From Tipula vernalis (lineage: Eukaryota > Arthropoda > Insecta > Diptera > Tipulidae): a stretch of DNA of 64,000 bases. The notes below the pieces were generated by a model that had not been told where the DNA came from, made no database searches, and saw only the letters and a program-made list of their open reading frames with translations. The position numbers were made by a program, and so were the translations under genes. The stretch lies in the NCBI GenBank assembly GCA_958295665.1, contig OY282558.1, positions 183,746,015 to 183,810,014 of the forward strand, read 5' to 3'. Positions 33,836-46,790 of the stretch are shown in pieces; within the stretch, counting starts at the first letter, position 1, and the number at the start of each line of letters is the position of its first letter.

Positions 33836-36187
33836 CAGGGTTCGCAAGTACTCGAATGTTAGTGTGCCAAAAAAAAAACTTTTTTCAAAATCACTTCCTT
33901 CGCGTGCCAAACAAATTTCGTAATATACCTAAACACATATTTAAAAAAAAAAACAAAAAACATTTTTTGTACATAAGCAAACAATATAGTATTACTAATT
34001 TTATTTCATGACAAAAAAGCGTAAAACAATGTTTAAAATATTTAAAACTTTTAGAATTAAGCACCAAAATAATCTTAAAATAAAACTAAATTAATAGGAA
34101 CATCACGATCATTAAATTCAAAATTAAATAAGGAACATTCATCGTTCAACGTACTGATTATTATGTATGTGGTCCAGCAGTGGATATATTTTGTATGTAT
34201 TTGGACGCTAAGTGGTCGACATTTGGAGTATATTTAGTAACTTTTAATGCAACACATGCCTCAGAATTGTCCCTGGTCATCCTATTCCTTGTTTTTGTTA
34301 AAACAACATTCATTTGGGAAAAAAGAAATTCACAGTAATATGTGGATGGAAATACTGTTAATACAGCTATTGCCAACTTTCTTAAAGATGTGAATTGATT
34401 AGGAAGGCTTTGCCACACTTTCAATACTTCATCATCAATGTTCAATGAGTTATTATCGTTCCTTAGACCATTTTCAATAGTTGTTCTTAAACTTTCAAAT
34501 TTTTCACGCCAAATAAAGCTACACTGAAATTCAAGTAATTCATTATCGAAATCATCAAAATTCAACCAGGCAAAATCGTGAAAATTGCCATCAGAAATAA
34601 ATTTATCAGGGTAGCGTACAAATTTAATAAGGTTTTTAATTTTTTTGACATCGTGGAACCGATTTGCGAAAGATTCCTGGGTTCGTAATAAAACCTCGCT
34701 AAACTGCGCAAATACTTCGTGTGTTTCTCCTTTTTTGAATATGTCAATATCTATTGTAAATTTCTTTAAATTGGGGAAATATTTCAGAATTGGGTAATTT
34801 CCATCCGTGCTTTCCATGTCGTTCTTAAACAACTGCAGCTTCATTTCAAAGGCCATAATATGACCGAATAAAATGTCTATAGATTTTCCGTTTCCCTGCA
34901 TTTTTACATTTAATTCATTTAAATGAATACTGAAGTCAGTCAGGAACATTAACTGCAATAACCAATTAGTATCAGTTAACTCCGGAAATACCTTTTTCTT
35001 GTCTACGAGAAATAAACGTATTTCATCCAAACATTGAACAAACCTTTCTAATGATAAAGCCCGACTAAGCCAACGAACGTGGTTATACATCAGAAGGGTT
35101 TCATATGGTGCATTGATATCTTTCATTAATTTTTTAAATTGCCTTTTCGACAAATCACTAGCAACAACATTATTAATTACTTTAGTAACCGTTTCCATTA
35201 TATGATTGAATTCAAATAATCCATATTTTGCACATAAAACATCCAGATGGATCATACAATGGAACCCCATTACTGGGTGACCGATTTCATTTTGCAATAG
35301 AGCTTTAAACCCCGAGTCTTTTCCAATCATGCTTGGGCAACCATCAGTGGAAATTGAACAAATTTTTTTAATACAAACGTTCGTATCGGCTAAAACTTTT
35401 TTGACAACTTGCAGAATATCAACGCCCCTTGTTCTTTCCGGTAATGTTGCCAGTTTCAACAATTTCTCTCGCATTATCCCACCTACTGCATAACGCACCG
35501 TAATTGCCAGTCTGGCATCAGAGTTTATGTCAGTACTCTCATCAACTGCCAAAGCAAAAACCTGAGCTGCACGGAGATCAGATATTAATTGATCACTAAT
35601 ATTTTCACGCATTTTTAAAATTCGGTCCTTTACTGTATTTGCACTTAACTGAATGCTGTTAATGCGTGTGAGTATTTTATCTTTATTGTCAAAATCCTCG
35701 AAAAGCGATTCTGCACAGTTTACAAGAGCAGTTTTAAAAAATTCCCCATCACTAAATGCCTTTCCACTTTTAGCAATTTCTCTGGCTACCTGGAAACTAG
35801 CGGCGGTAATGTTGTTGGTTGATTTTGTGTATTTGGTGATTATACTAGATTGCGATTCTTTTTCTTTAATTTTTTTAGAAATATATTCTTTTCGGTCCTC
35901 CAATGACATTTTTAAAATTGACGAATGATTTGATTCGAAATGTCGTTTTGTAGATGACGTGCGACAAACTATAATTCCACCGCATAAGGTGCAAAGAGCT
36001 TTGCCTTTATTTTCAATCATCCCATAAAGATTTGTCCAGGAATCTTGGAAAGAGCGTTCATCTTTTGCTTTATTCATTGTATTATCCTTACAACAAAAAC
36101 ATATTAATTTAAAAATGTAATATATTTTTAAAACTTTCTTTAAATAATAAAAATTTAATGATCCGTTAAGATTAAAAATAGTACATT
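33836..36187 (-). mobile_element. hAT element with intact transposase, one end missing
   Basis: The left border CAGGGTTCGCAAGTACTCG at 33836 is a typical hAT terminus. The transposase gene runs towards it on the minus strand. The opposite terminus is not found: at 36188 the sequence switches to the recombinase-associated repeat family. The preceding AATAGTACATTGTGTCA belongs to that family's border, so the hAT element was cut or overwritten there. Confidence 0.7.
34161..36077 (-). CDS. hAT transposase, BED finger type (ZBED5/GTF2IRD2-like)
   Basis: 638 residues from ATG 36077; the in-frame sequence upstream of it is repeat-derived and not used. A BED-type zinc finger lies at residues about 28-52 (CTLCGG...KRHFESNH). 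The RNase H-like transposase core has 'FALAVDESTDINSDARLAI' (first Asp) and 'CSISTDGCPSMIGKDSGFKA' (second Asp region), then 'HCMIHLDVLCAK'. The C-terminal hAT dimerisation domain is 'LAIAVLTVFPSTYYCEFLFS..MNVVLTKTRNRM'. The group is related to Charlie-type transposases domesticated in vertebrates as ZBED5 and GTF2IRD2. The frame is intact with no stops, so this is either a recent insertion or a conserved gene; missing terminal repeats on one side argue against present mobility. Confidence 0.9.
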   Translation of the reverse strand: MNKAKDERSFQDSWTNLYGMIENKGKALCTLCGGIIVCRTSSTKRHFESNHSSILKMSLEDRKEYISKKIKEKESQSSIITKYTKSTNNITAASFQVAREIAKSGKAFSDGEFFKTALVNCAESLFEDFDNKDKILTRINSIQLSANTVKDRILKMRENISDQLISDLRAAQVFALAVDESTDINSDARLAITVRYAVGGIMREKLLKLATLPERTRGVDILQVVKKVLADTNVCIKKICSISTDGCPSMIGKDSGFKALLQNEIGHPVMGFHCMIHLDVLCAKYGLFEFNHIMETVTKVINNVVASDLSKRQFKKLMKDINAPYETLLMYNHVRWLSRALSLERFVQCLDEIRLFLVDKKKVFPELTDTNWLLQLMFLTDFSIHLNELNVKMQGNGKSIDILFGHIMAFEMKLQLFKNDMESTDGNYPILKYFPNLKKFTIDIDIFKKGETHEVFAQFSEVLLRTQESFANRFHDVKKIKNLIKFVRYPDKFISDGNFHDFAWLNFDDFDNELLEFQCSFIWREKFESLRTTIENGLRNDNNSLNIDDEVLKVWQSLPNQFTSLRKLAIAVLTVFPSTYYCEFLFSQMNVVLTKTRNRMTRDNSEACVALKVTKYTPNVDHLASKYIQNISTAGPHT

Positions 36188-36940
36188 GTGTCAGAAGGAT
36201 TAAAGATGATACTTTGTTGGACGAGCAATTATATTTGCATGCAAGTGAAGCGCAGGTAGCCGAGCAAGAGCGAGTCAAACAAAGTTTCTATTAATCCGAA
36301 TAACACATTCTATTTTTCTCCAACGGAGAAAAGTTTATTGAAACTAATTATACAAGTACAATAAGAACAAATTACGCAAATAAAATTTTAAGATTGAACA
36401 TTTTGTTGAAATAATTTGAATAGCTAAGGAGTCATTGACTTTTAATTTGTTTTAATTTGTTTACGTATTTTACTTGTAATACCAAAAAAACTGCAAAACA
36501 GAATTAATAGTTATTTGCGTACCAAGTGGCGGTAAGTGTTTTTTCCTTTTCAAGGTGGAAGTTTGTAGTCCGAGGCGAAGCCGAGACTTACAATTCCATC
36601 GAGAAAAGAAAAAAGTTTACCTGCGCGTTGCGCATAAAGTTTTTTTCACTGCCAACTGAAAAAGCTTAGATACAAGACATTCAAAGCATTTATATTAGTA
36701 AACAAAATTACGAAATGCCTTTCAAGTATTTTACTTTCCAGTAATGCCTACTTTATACGAATGTTATATCGATTTTCCGCTTGGGTAGTGAAAAAAAGTA
36801 AATTTACGCCTAAGATTAATTTAAAAGTGTGGCCTAGCAATATTTTTATAGTTTAGTAACGAAAGCAACAAACTTTTATACCAAATAATAGTAATAAAAC
36901 AAGTAACTTTTAAGGCATTTGGAAAAAAAATTAATATTGG
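36188..36940. repeat. Second copy of recombinase-associated repeat, without gene
   Basis: 36188-36297 is the GC-richer hairpin, 36298-36470 matches the 218-bp arm at 639-856 with differences, and 36810-36935 matches 2515-2640. The recombinase gene is absent; instead 36470-36800 has other sequence with a second GC-rich patch (GAGGCGAAGCCGAG at about 36574). It reads as a non-autonomous relative of the 529-2640 unit. Confidence 0.75.
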
Positions 36941-38480
36941 AAACGCCACGAAAATTTGACATTAAGCTCGAAAGCACGAAAAAATTAAAAACTAATATTT
37001 GATTCCTACATTATGTAATCGCACAGCTCCTCTTCTTTTAAATTCGATGCTGATAACTTTTCTACTAATTGACAACATTAATAACTTTTCCAATAATGTA
37101 CTAGTAAAACATTATTTGGCAGTGTACGTTACATACATAGATACATAATTTTCTTTTTCACTGATAGAATACACAAAATTGTTGCACACAAATTGTAGCC
37201 AATTGGACATCAAGAACAGAGGATTGTTTTAACTTTATTTCACTGTATAAAAAACCATTTTCATAACAAACACGAGAAAGAATATTTCGCAAATTTAATT
37301 TAGCATAGAAACACATACGTTGTGTTTTATAGGAGAAACAAACGGTGGACATTCTCATTTTCGAGAACATAAAAGACAAGTTTTATTACCATTATTGGTC
37401 AAATATTTTTAAAGCTATAAAACTCAATATATGTAAACAGAAATTAACTATGTATAATTTTAATAAAAATAGCTTACGTTTCAATATTAATTCCAGTATT
37501 ATTGTTAAAACTTGTTGTTTCAATTAATTTTTTACACCGAAGGGACAGTTTTTCTTTATTTCGAAATTGCCGCTCAAAAGATGCAAATGCAATGAATAAA
37601 CGCGTATACAAAACATGCATATTATACCAGCACATACACATGCACACAAATTTGGATAAAAACACAAATTTGCGCATGCTCTTTAATCCTTTGGTACACA
37701 CCGGGGAGATCAGTACAGTTTAACTTTGGGACGCAGAAAAAGATAAATTCACGCATACAATATTTTGGTTTTGTTTTCCTTACGCACAAACAAAAAAAAA
37801 TCTGATCGTAGCCTGATTGACCGTACAAGATGACATGCGCAAATACACTTTTGTATCATAAAAAATGTTTTGTATGAAAAATCATGAAACAAATGTTTTT
37901 CTTTTGTTTTTTTTTATGTGTATGTATGTATAAAAAGCAAAAACAATTCTGAGAATTCTTTCTGTTTTTCTGAGAAAAACTCGATTTTATAAAAAACAAA
38001 TATTTTTTTTTTACTTTAAATCACCATAGCTCTCAAACGGATGCAGATACAAGATAACCACTCAAACTTTAATAATAGCCTATACGATTACCAACCAAAT
38101 AAGACTAAGTTGGTTGCTCTCCGATAAATATTTTGGAAGTTACAGTTTAATATTTGGGTGTACTTTTTTTCTGAACCAAATTTTTTAAACACTCTATCTC
38201 AAAGGATATCAAAAATGGATCCCCCTCCACATACGATTTATTTCTCAGAATGAACCAAGGAATCACCCCATGACGGATCAGCATCCCAAACCCGGACACC
38301 CTGTATATGGGCATTCATGTCACGCTGGCCACCAAAGTTACGGTGATTGCACAGCTAATTGTGGAGTGGTAAAGAAAAAAAAATACCGCTATTTCGAAAA
38401 ACACTTAAAATTAATTGGATAAATAAATTACAAAAAAAAAAAATTATAACAAACAACGAGAACCAAAAGTGAAGGAATCA
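36941..38480. other. No gene recognised
   Basis: AT-rich DNA. 38290-38310 contains ACACCCTGTATATGGGC, similar to the ACAGGGTGTC motif in the long-TIR arms. No coding frame above chance length or RNA gene was recognised. Confidence 0.45.
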
Positions 38481-39416
38481 GCTGTGCTCCGTGGTGGCTC
38501 AGTGGGCAACGAGGCGAGAGCAGCTTAAGCACAGCATACATTGGTTGTTCATACCAACTATTTTGGCGGTCAGGAGGGGCAGGCAGAGCGTGTACAGGGG
38601 CTTACAGCGGAACACATCAAATTTGTAAGGTATCACATGTTGCTAAAGTATAGGTAATCATTTTTTTTATTTAAGCTATTTTTTTTATGTATTTAACGCA
38701 TCTTTGGTGTTATTTAAGTTTTTTCCTTTAAGTTTTTTTTTTGTCCGAATTTTCTTATCGGTGTACGTTTAAACTTTCCTAAAGTGTTAACAATGGAAAA
38801 GTCATTGATTCGCTAATGTGCGGTAAAGTAAATATGTGGTAAATTTTTTTTTTATTCATGATGGGGTAATGGATGTAGTGGCGTACGTATGCGTACGTAT
38901 GATCAAGTTTTCTTTTGTTTTTCCATAACAGTAGAGTAGTTTTTTCCCCCTTGAAACAGGTCACCATAGCACACGAATCGTATTTCGTATCATGGCTGAC
39001 GCAACATGTGGGTTAACGGGACCTCCCAAGCCGACAGGCAGTTATCCGGAACAGTGTGCGACCACATGTGAGGTCAAAACCTTAGCCATGCGGTTACAAG
39101 GTCAGGATGGCACAGTCGAAGACGTTCATCTTTATTTTACAAATATTAGAGGCTCAGCGGCATATTAGCGTACGGCATTAAACGCTATGAAAACAAATTC
39201 GATGTCTAGGGCAATCAACTTCGGAACGACCAGCAGTCGAATAAAAGACTACTGGTGGAGAATCGAATTTCAAAAATCGCGGAAGCTCCCATGTTCACAT
39301 GGTAGTTTTGGTGGAAGGTCACGTCACCAGCATAATCTAGTATGTAGTTGTGACCTACCGCCCGAGACATCTGAATTGCATAATCTGGTAAAACAATATC
39401 ACTTTAATTTTGAATT
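38481..39416. other. Mixed region with possible tRNA-like box
   Basis: 38490-38510 reads TGGTGGCTCAGTGGGCAACG, which fits a polymerase III A box, but the downstream B box is poor (GGTTGTTCATACC), so only a degenerate SINE is possible. 38960-39400 is less AT-rich than its surroundings and unidentified; short open frames there have no recognisable domain. Confidence 0.3.
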
Positions 39417-39865
39417 TTAATTAGTTCATTCGTGTAATTTCTAATATGCAACCGGTCCTTAGACCATTTTAAATGTGTTTTACTAATTAACACGTAGAAG
39501 TATATTAGTATTTACGAACAATTATTCAACGAAACCGACTGATAGACAGAATTCTATGGTTTTTATCAGATTGGTATTTAATTTTAATTTATAGATTTTA
39601 ATATGTTCCGAAGATTGTAAGAGAATTTAATCCAGGTTCGAACTGATGAGCTTATGATTATGAAAAATCATTCTTCTCGTCAGGCAGCGACATTCTATAT
39701 ATACAGAATGTACTGTGCGAGATGTACTAGCGAATTATACTAATACAGACAACTTCTCTTACAATTTTGTTTTTTCATTAATATACTTCTACGTGTTAAT
39801 TTGTAAAACAGATTTAAAACGGTTTAAGGACCGGTTGCATATTATAAATTACACGAACTAATTAA
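39417..39865. mobile_element. Ribozyme-family MITE, copy B (449 bp)
   Basis: Inverted ends TTAATTAGTTC at 39417 and complement at 39865, with about 85 bp of pairing including CAACCGGTCCTTA and TAACACGTAGAAG. The interior aligns with copy A at 10535-11136. On the minus strand CTGACGA is kept (39683-39677), but GAAA reads GAAC and the 5' strand of stem III is deleted, so no hammerhead can form. Confidence 0.8.
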
Positions 39866-42356
39866 TTAACAGGATTTGTATACTAAAGCGAAGACCAGAA
39901 GCTGGATGGGTGAATAATTATAACCTAATTTAGATTAACAGAGATACAGCGCCCTGAAATTTGATTTAAATATATCGGCTATCGGATGCTGTAGCAACCC
40001 GGATCTGGCACAAAAAATTCTTATAGACACAGACAATACGATATACCTTAACCATGTCTTGATATAATCAAAATTTTGTAAGGTTTTTTTGTATATCGTT
40101 AAACTTTTGCTAATACAGCATAATGAAAAATTTGAATGAATAGGTTTGGTTTTTAGTGTAAGCTACAATTGTTACAGTTCTTGTCTTAATTTACCAATGC
40201 TTTCGTCGTCTCTAGTATATAATACCAATATTCTAATTTAATTCAAACTAATAAATAAAAACAAAAATATGAATGTTTTGTTTATCTAAATGTCTTCAAG
40301 GCAAATCGAAATACAATATAAGAATAATCAAATAAAAATAAAACAGAATATCACCCCTTGGCCAAAATATTTTTGGTGATAACAGAATTTTGTTAATCAA
40401 CAAATCTAATTATCCCTAACACTAAGATCTTAGATCTTGGATGATTATGTACATAAGGTCAAATTACTAATTAGAAATGCGTGGGCGAAATCGGTGTATT
40501 TTTGGAATTGATAAACAACGCAAGTGGTATTGATGAATGCAACCAATCTTATAAAAAAATAAAAAAAATTACGAAATTCCAAAAACGTCTTATTTATTAT
40601 ACATTAATAAAGTATATTATAATTAAAATGATAAATTGTAACCTGCCTTCAACGTATTACACAATAAAACGAACATAAAACGTTGGGGAAATTAGCGAGA
40701 AAAGCACGTTCACGATTAGCCAGTCAAATGTTTTAGACATTTTTCCATTAAATCAACAAAAATACTTTAATAATCATTTCGTGTATTGTACTCTCGAGAC
40801 TGGAATCAAATAAATTTAAAAAAAAAATAAATCCAATTTCTTATAAGACATTCATTAGCCATATTTCAATTACCATAAACACGGTATGTAAAAAAAAAAA
40901 AAATGAAATATCTTCCAACATTTTGACAACTATTCTCGATTGGATTAGATAACTTTCTTTTTTCTTTTTTTCTTTGTACATCTTTAAAAACAATAATATA
41001 ATTTCAAAAAAAATCGATAACATTCAGATTTTTTTCCATTTTTCGTACAATTTTCCCATCTTACTTATTGATTAAATTATTACGAATGTATTCATAAGGG
41101 AAAATTACTATGGTATTAAGTGGTTTCAGATAAATTATATTCGATTACATGAATATTAATGAAATTTGATTTTCGCTATTGTTTTTCGAGGATTAATTTT
41201 ATTATTTTTATATTGATCATTTGAAACAAAAGATGAACTCATCGACAAAACATTAATTCACGGGCGTTATAAAAATGGGCTGAAAATAATTGTCAATCAA
41301 TCATTTACATAAATATGTTACCTATAGGAAATTTGGAATTTATTTAACATCGATCCGATAACGAAATCGAAATTTTTGGCTCATCACTTTAATAATACAC
41401 ACTTTCGGTAGTATTAAAGGCAAATCACACAAAATAAAAGTGAAAAAGAGAAAATTTACATTTAAATTGGAAAACCAAAAAAAAATAAAATAAAATAAAA
41501 TAATTTATGGAAAAGGATTTCGTTACATTTCATTTTCATTCAAACCAAAATATATTTTTGTTTTACATTTCTGTATTTAGAATGTGATTAAAGGATAGGA
41601 ACAATCCTCTCTAATTTTTTTTATAGCAGTTAGAGTATTATAGTAAAATATTTTTTAATGTTTTGTAATATACAGTGGGTTTCTAAATTATTAGGTACAA
41701 AACGTATCCTATCGGAATATGTTGAATTTTGTTATCTTACGTCTTTAAGTAACAATTTTAAAGCGTAGCTATAAGAAACTATTTATTACGTACGAAAATG
41801 TTTATCTAAATATTAGGTGCGGTGGATTCAAAATACAATGTTTAGCCTTGTACTAAATAATATATGTACTAAAAGTAGAAATTAATTTTTTATCTAAATT
41901 AGATAAATCTTATAATAAATCGTATATTGCTCAAAATATTGCAAGAAATATTGTATAATTTATTGTTCTACATTTCTTTCATTTGTCGTTTTGTTTCAGC
42001 TAAACTAGAAAAGAGCTCTCAACACCGTAAATTTAGATTAATAAGAATAAAATTAGTACATAATAGAACACTTATAATTTTTCGTATATACACTGAGAAA
42101 AAAAACTATAGTAATATTGTATAAAAATCTAGCAGACGATACACAACGCTTCGGCAGTTTTCAGCCTACTAAGTACTTGCACAGCACTATGCAATTTTTT
42201 TTGATTGTTTTACCTAAGTCATGCTTTATTCCTAAATTTGTGAACAAATATTTTTTTAATTGTTTTTTTCGACTGATTAGGATTTAGAAAAGATAATTTT
42301 ATATGCAATCAATGAAACAAATAAAAGTACAAAACTGTTTGTACCTAGGACTGCTA
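39866..42356. other. No gene recognised; Tc1-like end at 41671
   Basis: AT-rich, non-coding. TACAGTGGGTTTCTAAATTA at 41671 resembles the complement of 54088-54112, so both may be ends of one mariner/Tc1-like MITE family beginning TA-CAGTGGGTT. The partner end was not found for either. Confidence 0.4.
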
Positions 42357-42480
42357 TTCTTAAAATTCGATCAAAAAAAGTCGCCCGTGATTTTCTAGTG
42401 AAATACGTCATTTCAGTCGAAAATTTAAATTGTTTCATACCAAAGTCACCGGCGACTTTTTTCGGTGAATTTCAAGAATG
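42357..42480. repeat. Short foldback repeat (124 bp)
   Basis: ATTCTTAAAATTCGATC..AAAAAAGTCGCC pairs with GGCGACTTTTTTCGGTGAATTTCAAGAAT. Arms are about 32 bp with a few mismatches around a 60-base loop. It is the size of a small MITE; no target duplication was established. Confidence 0.6.
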
Positions 42481-42703
42481 ACGGCCCACCTCTTTGTTTT
42501 GATCAATAAAAATCAGTACAATTTTAAAAAGAACGAGAAATCGTTACACTTTGTAATGTGTTTAAAAGAGATAGACGTTCCCTTTCCGATTGTAACCGCG
42601 TCACAGTGCAGTTTAGTGTTGTGGTAGCCATCTTTTTAATTTCAATTCAATTAAATACAAAAGTTTAATTCCATTTTTTCAATATTTAATACAAGTTTAA
42701 AAA

Positions 42704-44231
42704 TGAATCAGCAGCAAATAACATCAGGTGAGTCTTAACTTAGGCCCAGGTAATCTCAATAAGTAGTTTTGGAGGGTGATCCCTCAAATATTGAGGGAAT
42801 TGGGGAAACCCACTTCCCTATAATAAAAATAAGAAACGTAGTAACGGCTTTTTCGAGCGATGGATCCGGGAGTGCGAGTGAAAGTGATAGTGCTGTAAAT
42901 TCATCATCATCTGTGAAAATTCATAAAAACTAAAAACGCAGAAAGATCTAAAACAAATCTGCTAAACGATTTAAATAATATACACAGAAATAATATTCGT
43001 AGTAACACAAACGCGTCATTAGCAACAAACAAGGAAAAAAATACCGGATCTCGCAAAACCACAATGGAGGCATAAAAATCTACCATAACAAATATAAACA
43101 AATCTCAACCTAATAATATCGATATAACTACTGAAAAACATGAAATAATTAATAACACAAACTTACCCGATACATCCTCAAACATTATAAAACCTATTAA
43201 TCTATACACCATACAAGACAAAGGACGATTTAAAATTATCGTCAAGAAGGACAACCTCAGCATTATGAAACTGGGACAAGCAATTAAATTAAATAAGATT
43301 TTAAATGTGGAAAGTGTGGAACAATTTTCTAAAAATATGGCCGCTATAATAATGATGCCAATAAATGCATAAACTATAATGATGCCAATAAATGCATAAA
43401 AAACAAGGTACTTAAAGAGTTTGACGGATTAGATTGTTTCATACCAGATAATCTAAACAAAACAATAGGAGTGATTAGAGATATCCCAGTGGACTTCACA
43501 GAAGCAGAACTTAGACAAAATATAAAATCAAACGTATAAATCTCCAATTTGGAAAGAATGTTCAAATGGATTAAGATCGACAACACAAATATATACCAAT
43601 GGAATTAGTGAAAATTACATTTCAGGCCAAGAACATTCCAAACAATGTGTTTTTTTACGACAATATACTAATAAAAGTCAAACATTATATCCCTAACCCC
43701 ATGTACTGCAGCAATTGCTTAAATTACGGTCACACAATATCCAGATGCTGCTCAAAGGAAGAACCTAGATGCAACATATACGCCAAAATAACGGATGTGC
43801 ATCACCTCTGCGACCTTAGGAAAAGATGCAAATATTGCGGAAATGGTCACGAGACCAATCATCACACATGCCTGCAGAAGAAAAGACAAATAAGAATAGT
43901 TGAATACTATACATCACAATAAACAAAAGCTCATACAAAGAAGCTAAAGAAAAACTATTCGGCTCAAAACAAACAGTACCCAATGCATGGGATTTCAAAA
44001 ACCTATATGAGAAAAAGACGAGAAATGTTAAAATTAATCAAAAATGCTGAAGATAAACTATTAATTTTAAACAAAATGGTGAAAGAACTAAAAGGAAAAA
44101 TAAAATCAAGAGATGAGCTAATTAGCCTAATAGACAACAAAATCACTAATGTTAATACACAGATACCACAAGCAGGAAATGACACCATTATTATTGATAT
44201 TGTAAATACAATAAGATCTTTCCAAATATGA
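42704..44231 (+). pseudogene. LINE ORF1 remnant, gag-like
   Basis: Broken ORF1 whose N-terminal part is read only in pieces. 43599-43922 keeps the zinc knuckles (CSNCLNYGHTISRC, CKYCGNGHETNHHTC). The coiled tail is at about 43983-44231. A direct duplication of about 27 bp at 43347-43400 (ATAATGATGCCAATAAATGC twice) adds stops. Order and motifs match ORF1 of the younger LINE. Confidence 0.75.
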
Positions 44232-46790
44232 GTGACGAAATAAATATCCTACAAATAAACATCCGAAGCCTAAACAATAACAAAGAGCTATTAGAACACT
44301 ACATAAACATGAAACCTGGACCAACAATAACACAATTACCAATTTTAATAACATGGACTTAATTACGGAAAACCGAAGTGATGGGTATGGCGGAGTAGGT
44401 TTTCTAATCAACAAAAAAATTGCTTGGAAAAAAATCACACTTAACTTATCACTAAATAGAATGGAACACATCAAAATAAATTTCACATATAAGAAAACAT
44501 CAATAAATATTACATCCTTTTACAACAGCAACACCAACAACCCATATGAAAAGAATTTGAAAATATCATCAGAGCGAACCCAGGAGATAACAACATTATA
44601 GCAGGAGACATAAATGCGCACAACATACTATGGGAGCCAAATGCCCAACAAAATAAACTCGGAAATACAATAGCTTACATCATCACCAACAGCAACTTCA
44701 AAATCTTAAACGACGGCTCTAACACCAGACAAGACAAAAGATATCACTCGGCCTCTGCACCATACATTTCACTCTGTAGCAGAGAATTATCGGACACAAT
44801 CACTTGGAAATCATCCACAGAACACATCGGAAGCGACCACCTACCCATCATTATGACAATCAAAACAAATACTTACAACTATAAAAAAAACAATTGGAAA
44901 AAAATAATAAATGAATTCAACAACCAAAACATGGAGTCAATCAATAATCTAGAACACAACCTCATCTCGATCATAAACAAGAACTCAACCATAACCATAG
45001 CGAAATTCCCATACATATCAAAACCTTGGTAGAATTCAAAACTACAAAAGCTCTGGGATATTAAAAGAGCGAAACAAATTATATACAACAGATCTAAAAA
45101 CACGTATACAGCAGAGGAACTACTACTATCCACAAGAAAACTCAAACAAAGTATAAAAAAAGAAAAAAAGGCGAGCTGGATCCTATGCCTTAACAGTATC
45201 AATAAAGATACAAATAACTCAGAAATGTGGAATAAGATCAACAGAATAAAGAACAAAAAACCTTTCAGATACTCTATACTGGAAAACAACGACACAGCCA
45301 AAATATTCCTGGATCTAAATTTTCCGAAATCCCTAGAACCACTAATGCTACCTTACAATAAAGATATCGCATCAAATACCATAGAAGAATTTAAACTAAC
45401 AGAAGTAAAAGAAATATTAACCAATGCTAAAAATTCTGTACCAGACACAGACATGATCAGCTACAAATTATTAAAAAAATAACAACGTCTAAACCGAAAT
45501 TTCATTCAAACAATAACTAATCACCTCAACATAATTTTTAGACAACAAATCATTCCAGAAAACTGAAGAAAAGCCAACGCCATAGCCATCCAAAAGAAAA
45601 AAAATCTGGACAACAGTAATATCAGAAATTACAGACCAATATGCCCCCTTCCTACCATATCGAAAATATTTAGCAAACTCTTACTATCAAGAATTAACAG
45701 CCACATAGACAACAACAACATAGTAGGAAACTTTAACTTTGGTTTCCGTAAGCATAGAAGTATCAACGACTACATGGTTGAATTATTCACACTAGCAAAC
45801 AATAACAAAGCAAAAGGAGATAAATCCATACTAATCAATATGAATCTAAGCAAGGCACAGGGTAGATAAAAAAATTCTCATTGACATAGTGATTGGTCTG
45901 AAATTTCCTGAAATAATAATAAATTGGATATATATACACCTAACTAATCGTAAAATCTACACGGAAAACACCACCAATAATGAGCATACCACGAACGCGG
46001 GGGTTCCGCAAGGAAGCTGCTTAAGCCCAACACTCTTTAACATATATTCCAAAGGTCTTCATAATATAAGCTGCTCCAACAAAAAATTTTCCAATTTGTC
46101 GACGACATATGTTTAATTCATTCCAGAAAACTGAAGAATTTCGAAACACTACAACACAACACCAACATAGCGACACAAAAACTACAAGATATCCTAGCAA
46201 AATTAAAACTAAACATAAACAAAGAGAAAACCCACTTCATGAGACTCTTCACCAACAATAATAATAAGAACAAAATTACAGTTAAAATAGAAAATACAAT
46301 AATCGAAGAAAAAAATTCGTCCAAGATACTAGGCATCACACTATCCAAGAACCTAAACCTCACCAAACATTATCTCAACATCAAAAACGAATCTCAACAA
46401 ACACTTAACATTATGAAGTCATTATCTCACAAAGATGGGGGAACTCACCCACAAATAATGTTAAGACTGTACAAAACGCTAATCAAACCTAAGGTGGATT
46501 ACGCGTCCATAATCACTGAATCAACTAACAAACAAGCCAACAATATTTGCCAAAAGATCAACAACACTTGCTTAAGAATTGGCTTAAGACTTGCCAAAAC
46601 CACCCCAATCCCAGTCATATTGGCAGAAACTACAGAAACATCCAACGAGCTAAACTTCAAAACAAAAGCCATAAAATATATTGCTACCCAACTCTTCAGA
46701 AACTCGTACATTGGCAACAAAATCAAAAATAACACATCAACAACAATTCTAAATAACTTATACTTAAACACACCTATATTGAAGGAGATC
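44228..46790 (+). pseudogene. LINE ORF2 remnant: endonuclease and reverse transcriptase
   Basis: Starts with ATGAGTGACGAA at 44228. Endonuclease pieces are 'RSDGYGGVGFLINKK' and 'AGDINAHNILWEPN', then 'GSDHLPIIM'. Reverse transcriptase pieces are 'NYRPICPLPTISKIFSK' and 'GVPQGSCLSPTLFNIYSKGL', with the catalytic region near 46100 as FVDD. The last recognisable block (TTPIPVILAETTE..NSYIGNKIKNN) matches the younger LINE just before its RNase H. At least six stops or shifts are present. Confidence 0.85.

Larger units (their letters stand above)
42600..46790 (+). mobile_element. Decayed I-clade LINE, 3'-deleted
   Basis: Plus-strand relative of the LINE at 24863-30164, with the same order: Ser/Glu-rich start, zinc knuckles, endonuclease, reverse transcriptase. 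Many stops and frameshifts. The 5' boundary is approximate. The sequence stops at about 46790, before RNase H and the 3' end, at a direct junction with piggyBac sequence. Confidence 0.85.

Noticed and set aside
38490..38560. Possible second SINE with A-box-like TGGCTCAGTGGGCAACG
   Set aside because: The B box is too degenerate, and no tail or target duplication was found, so it is only noted in the region description.
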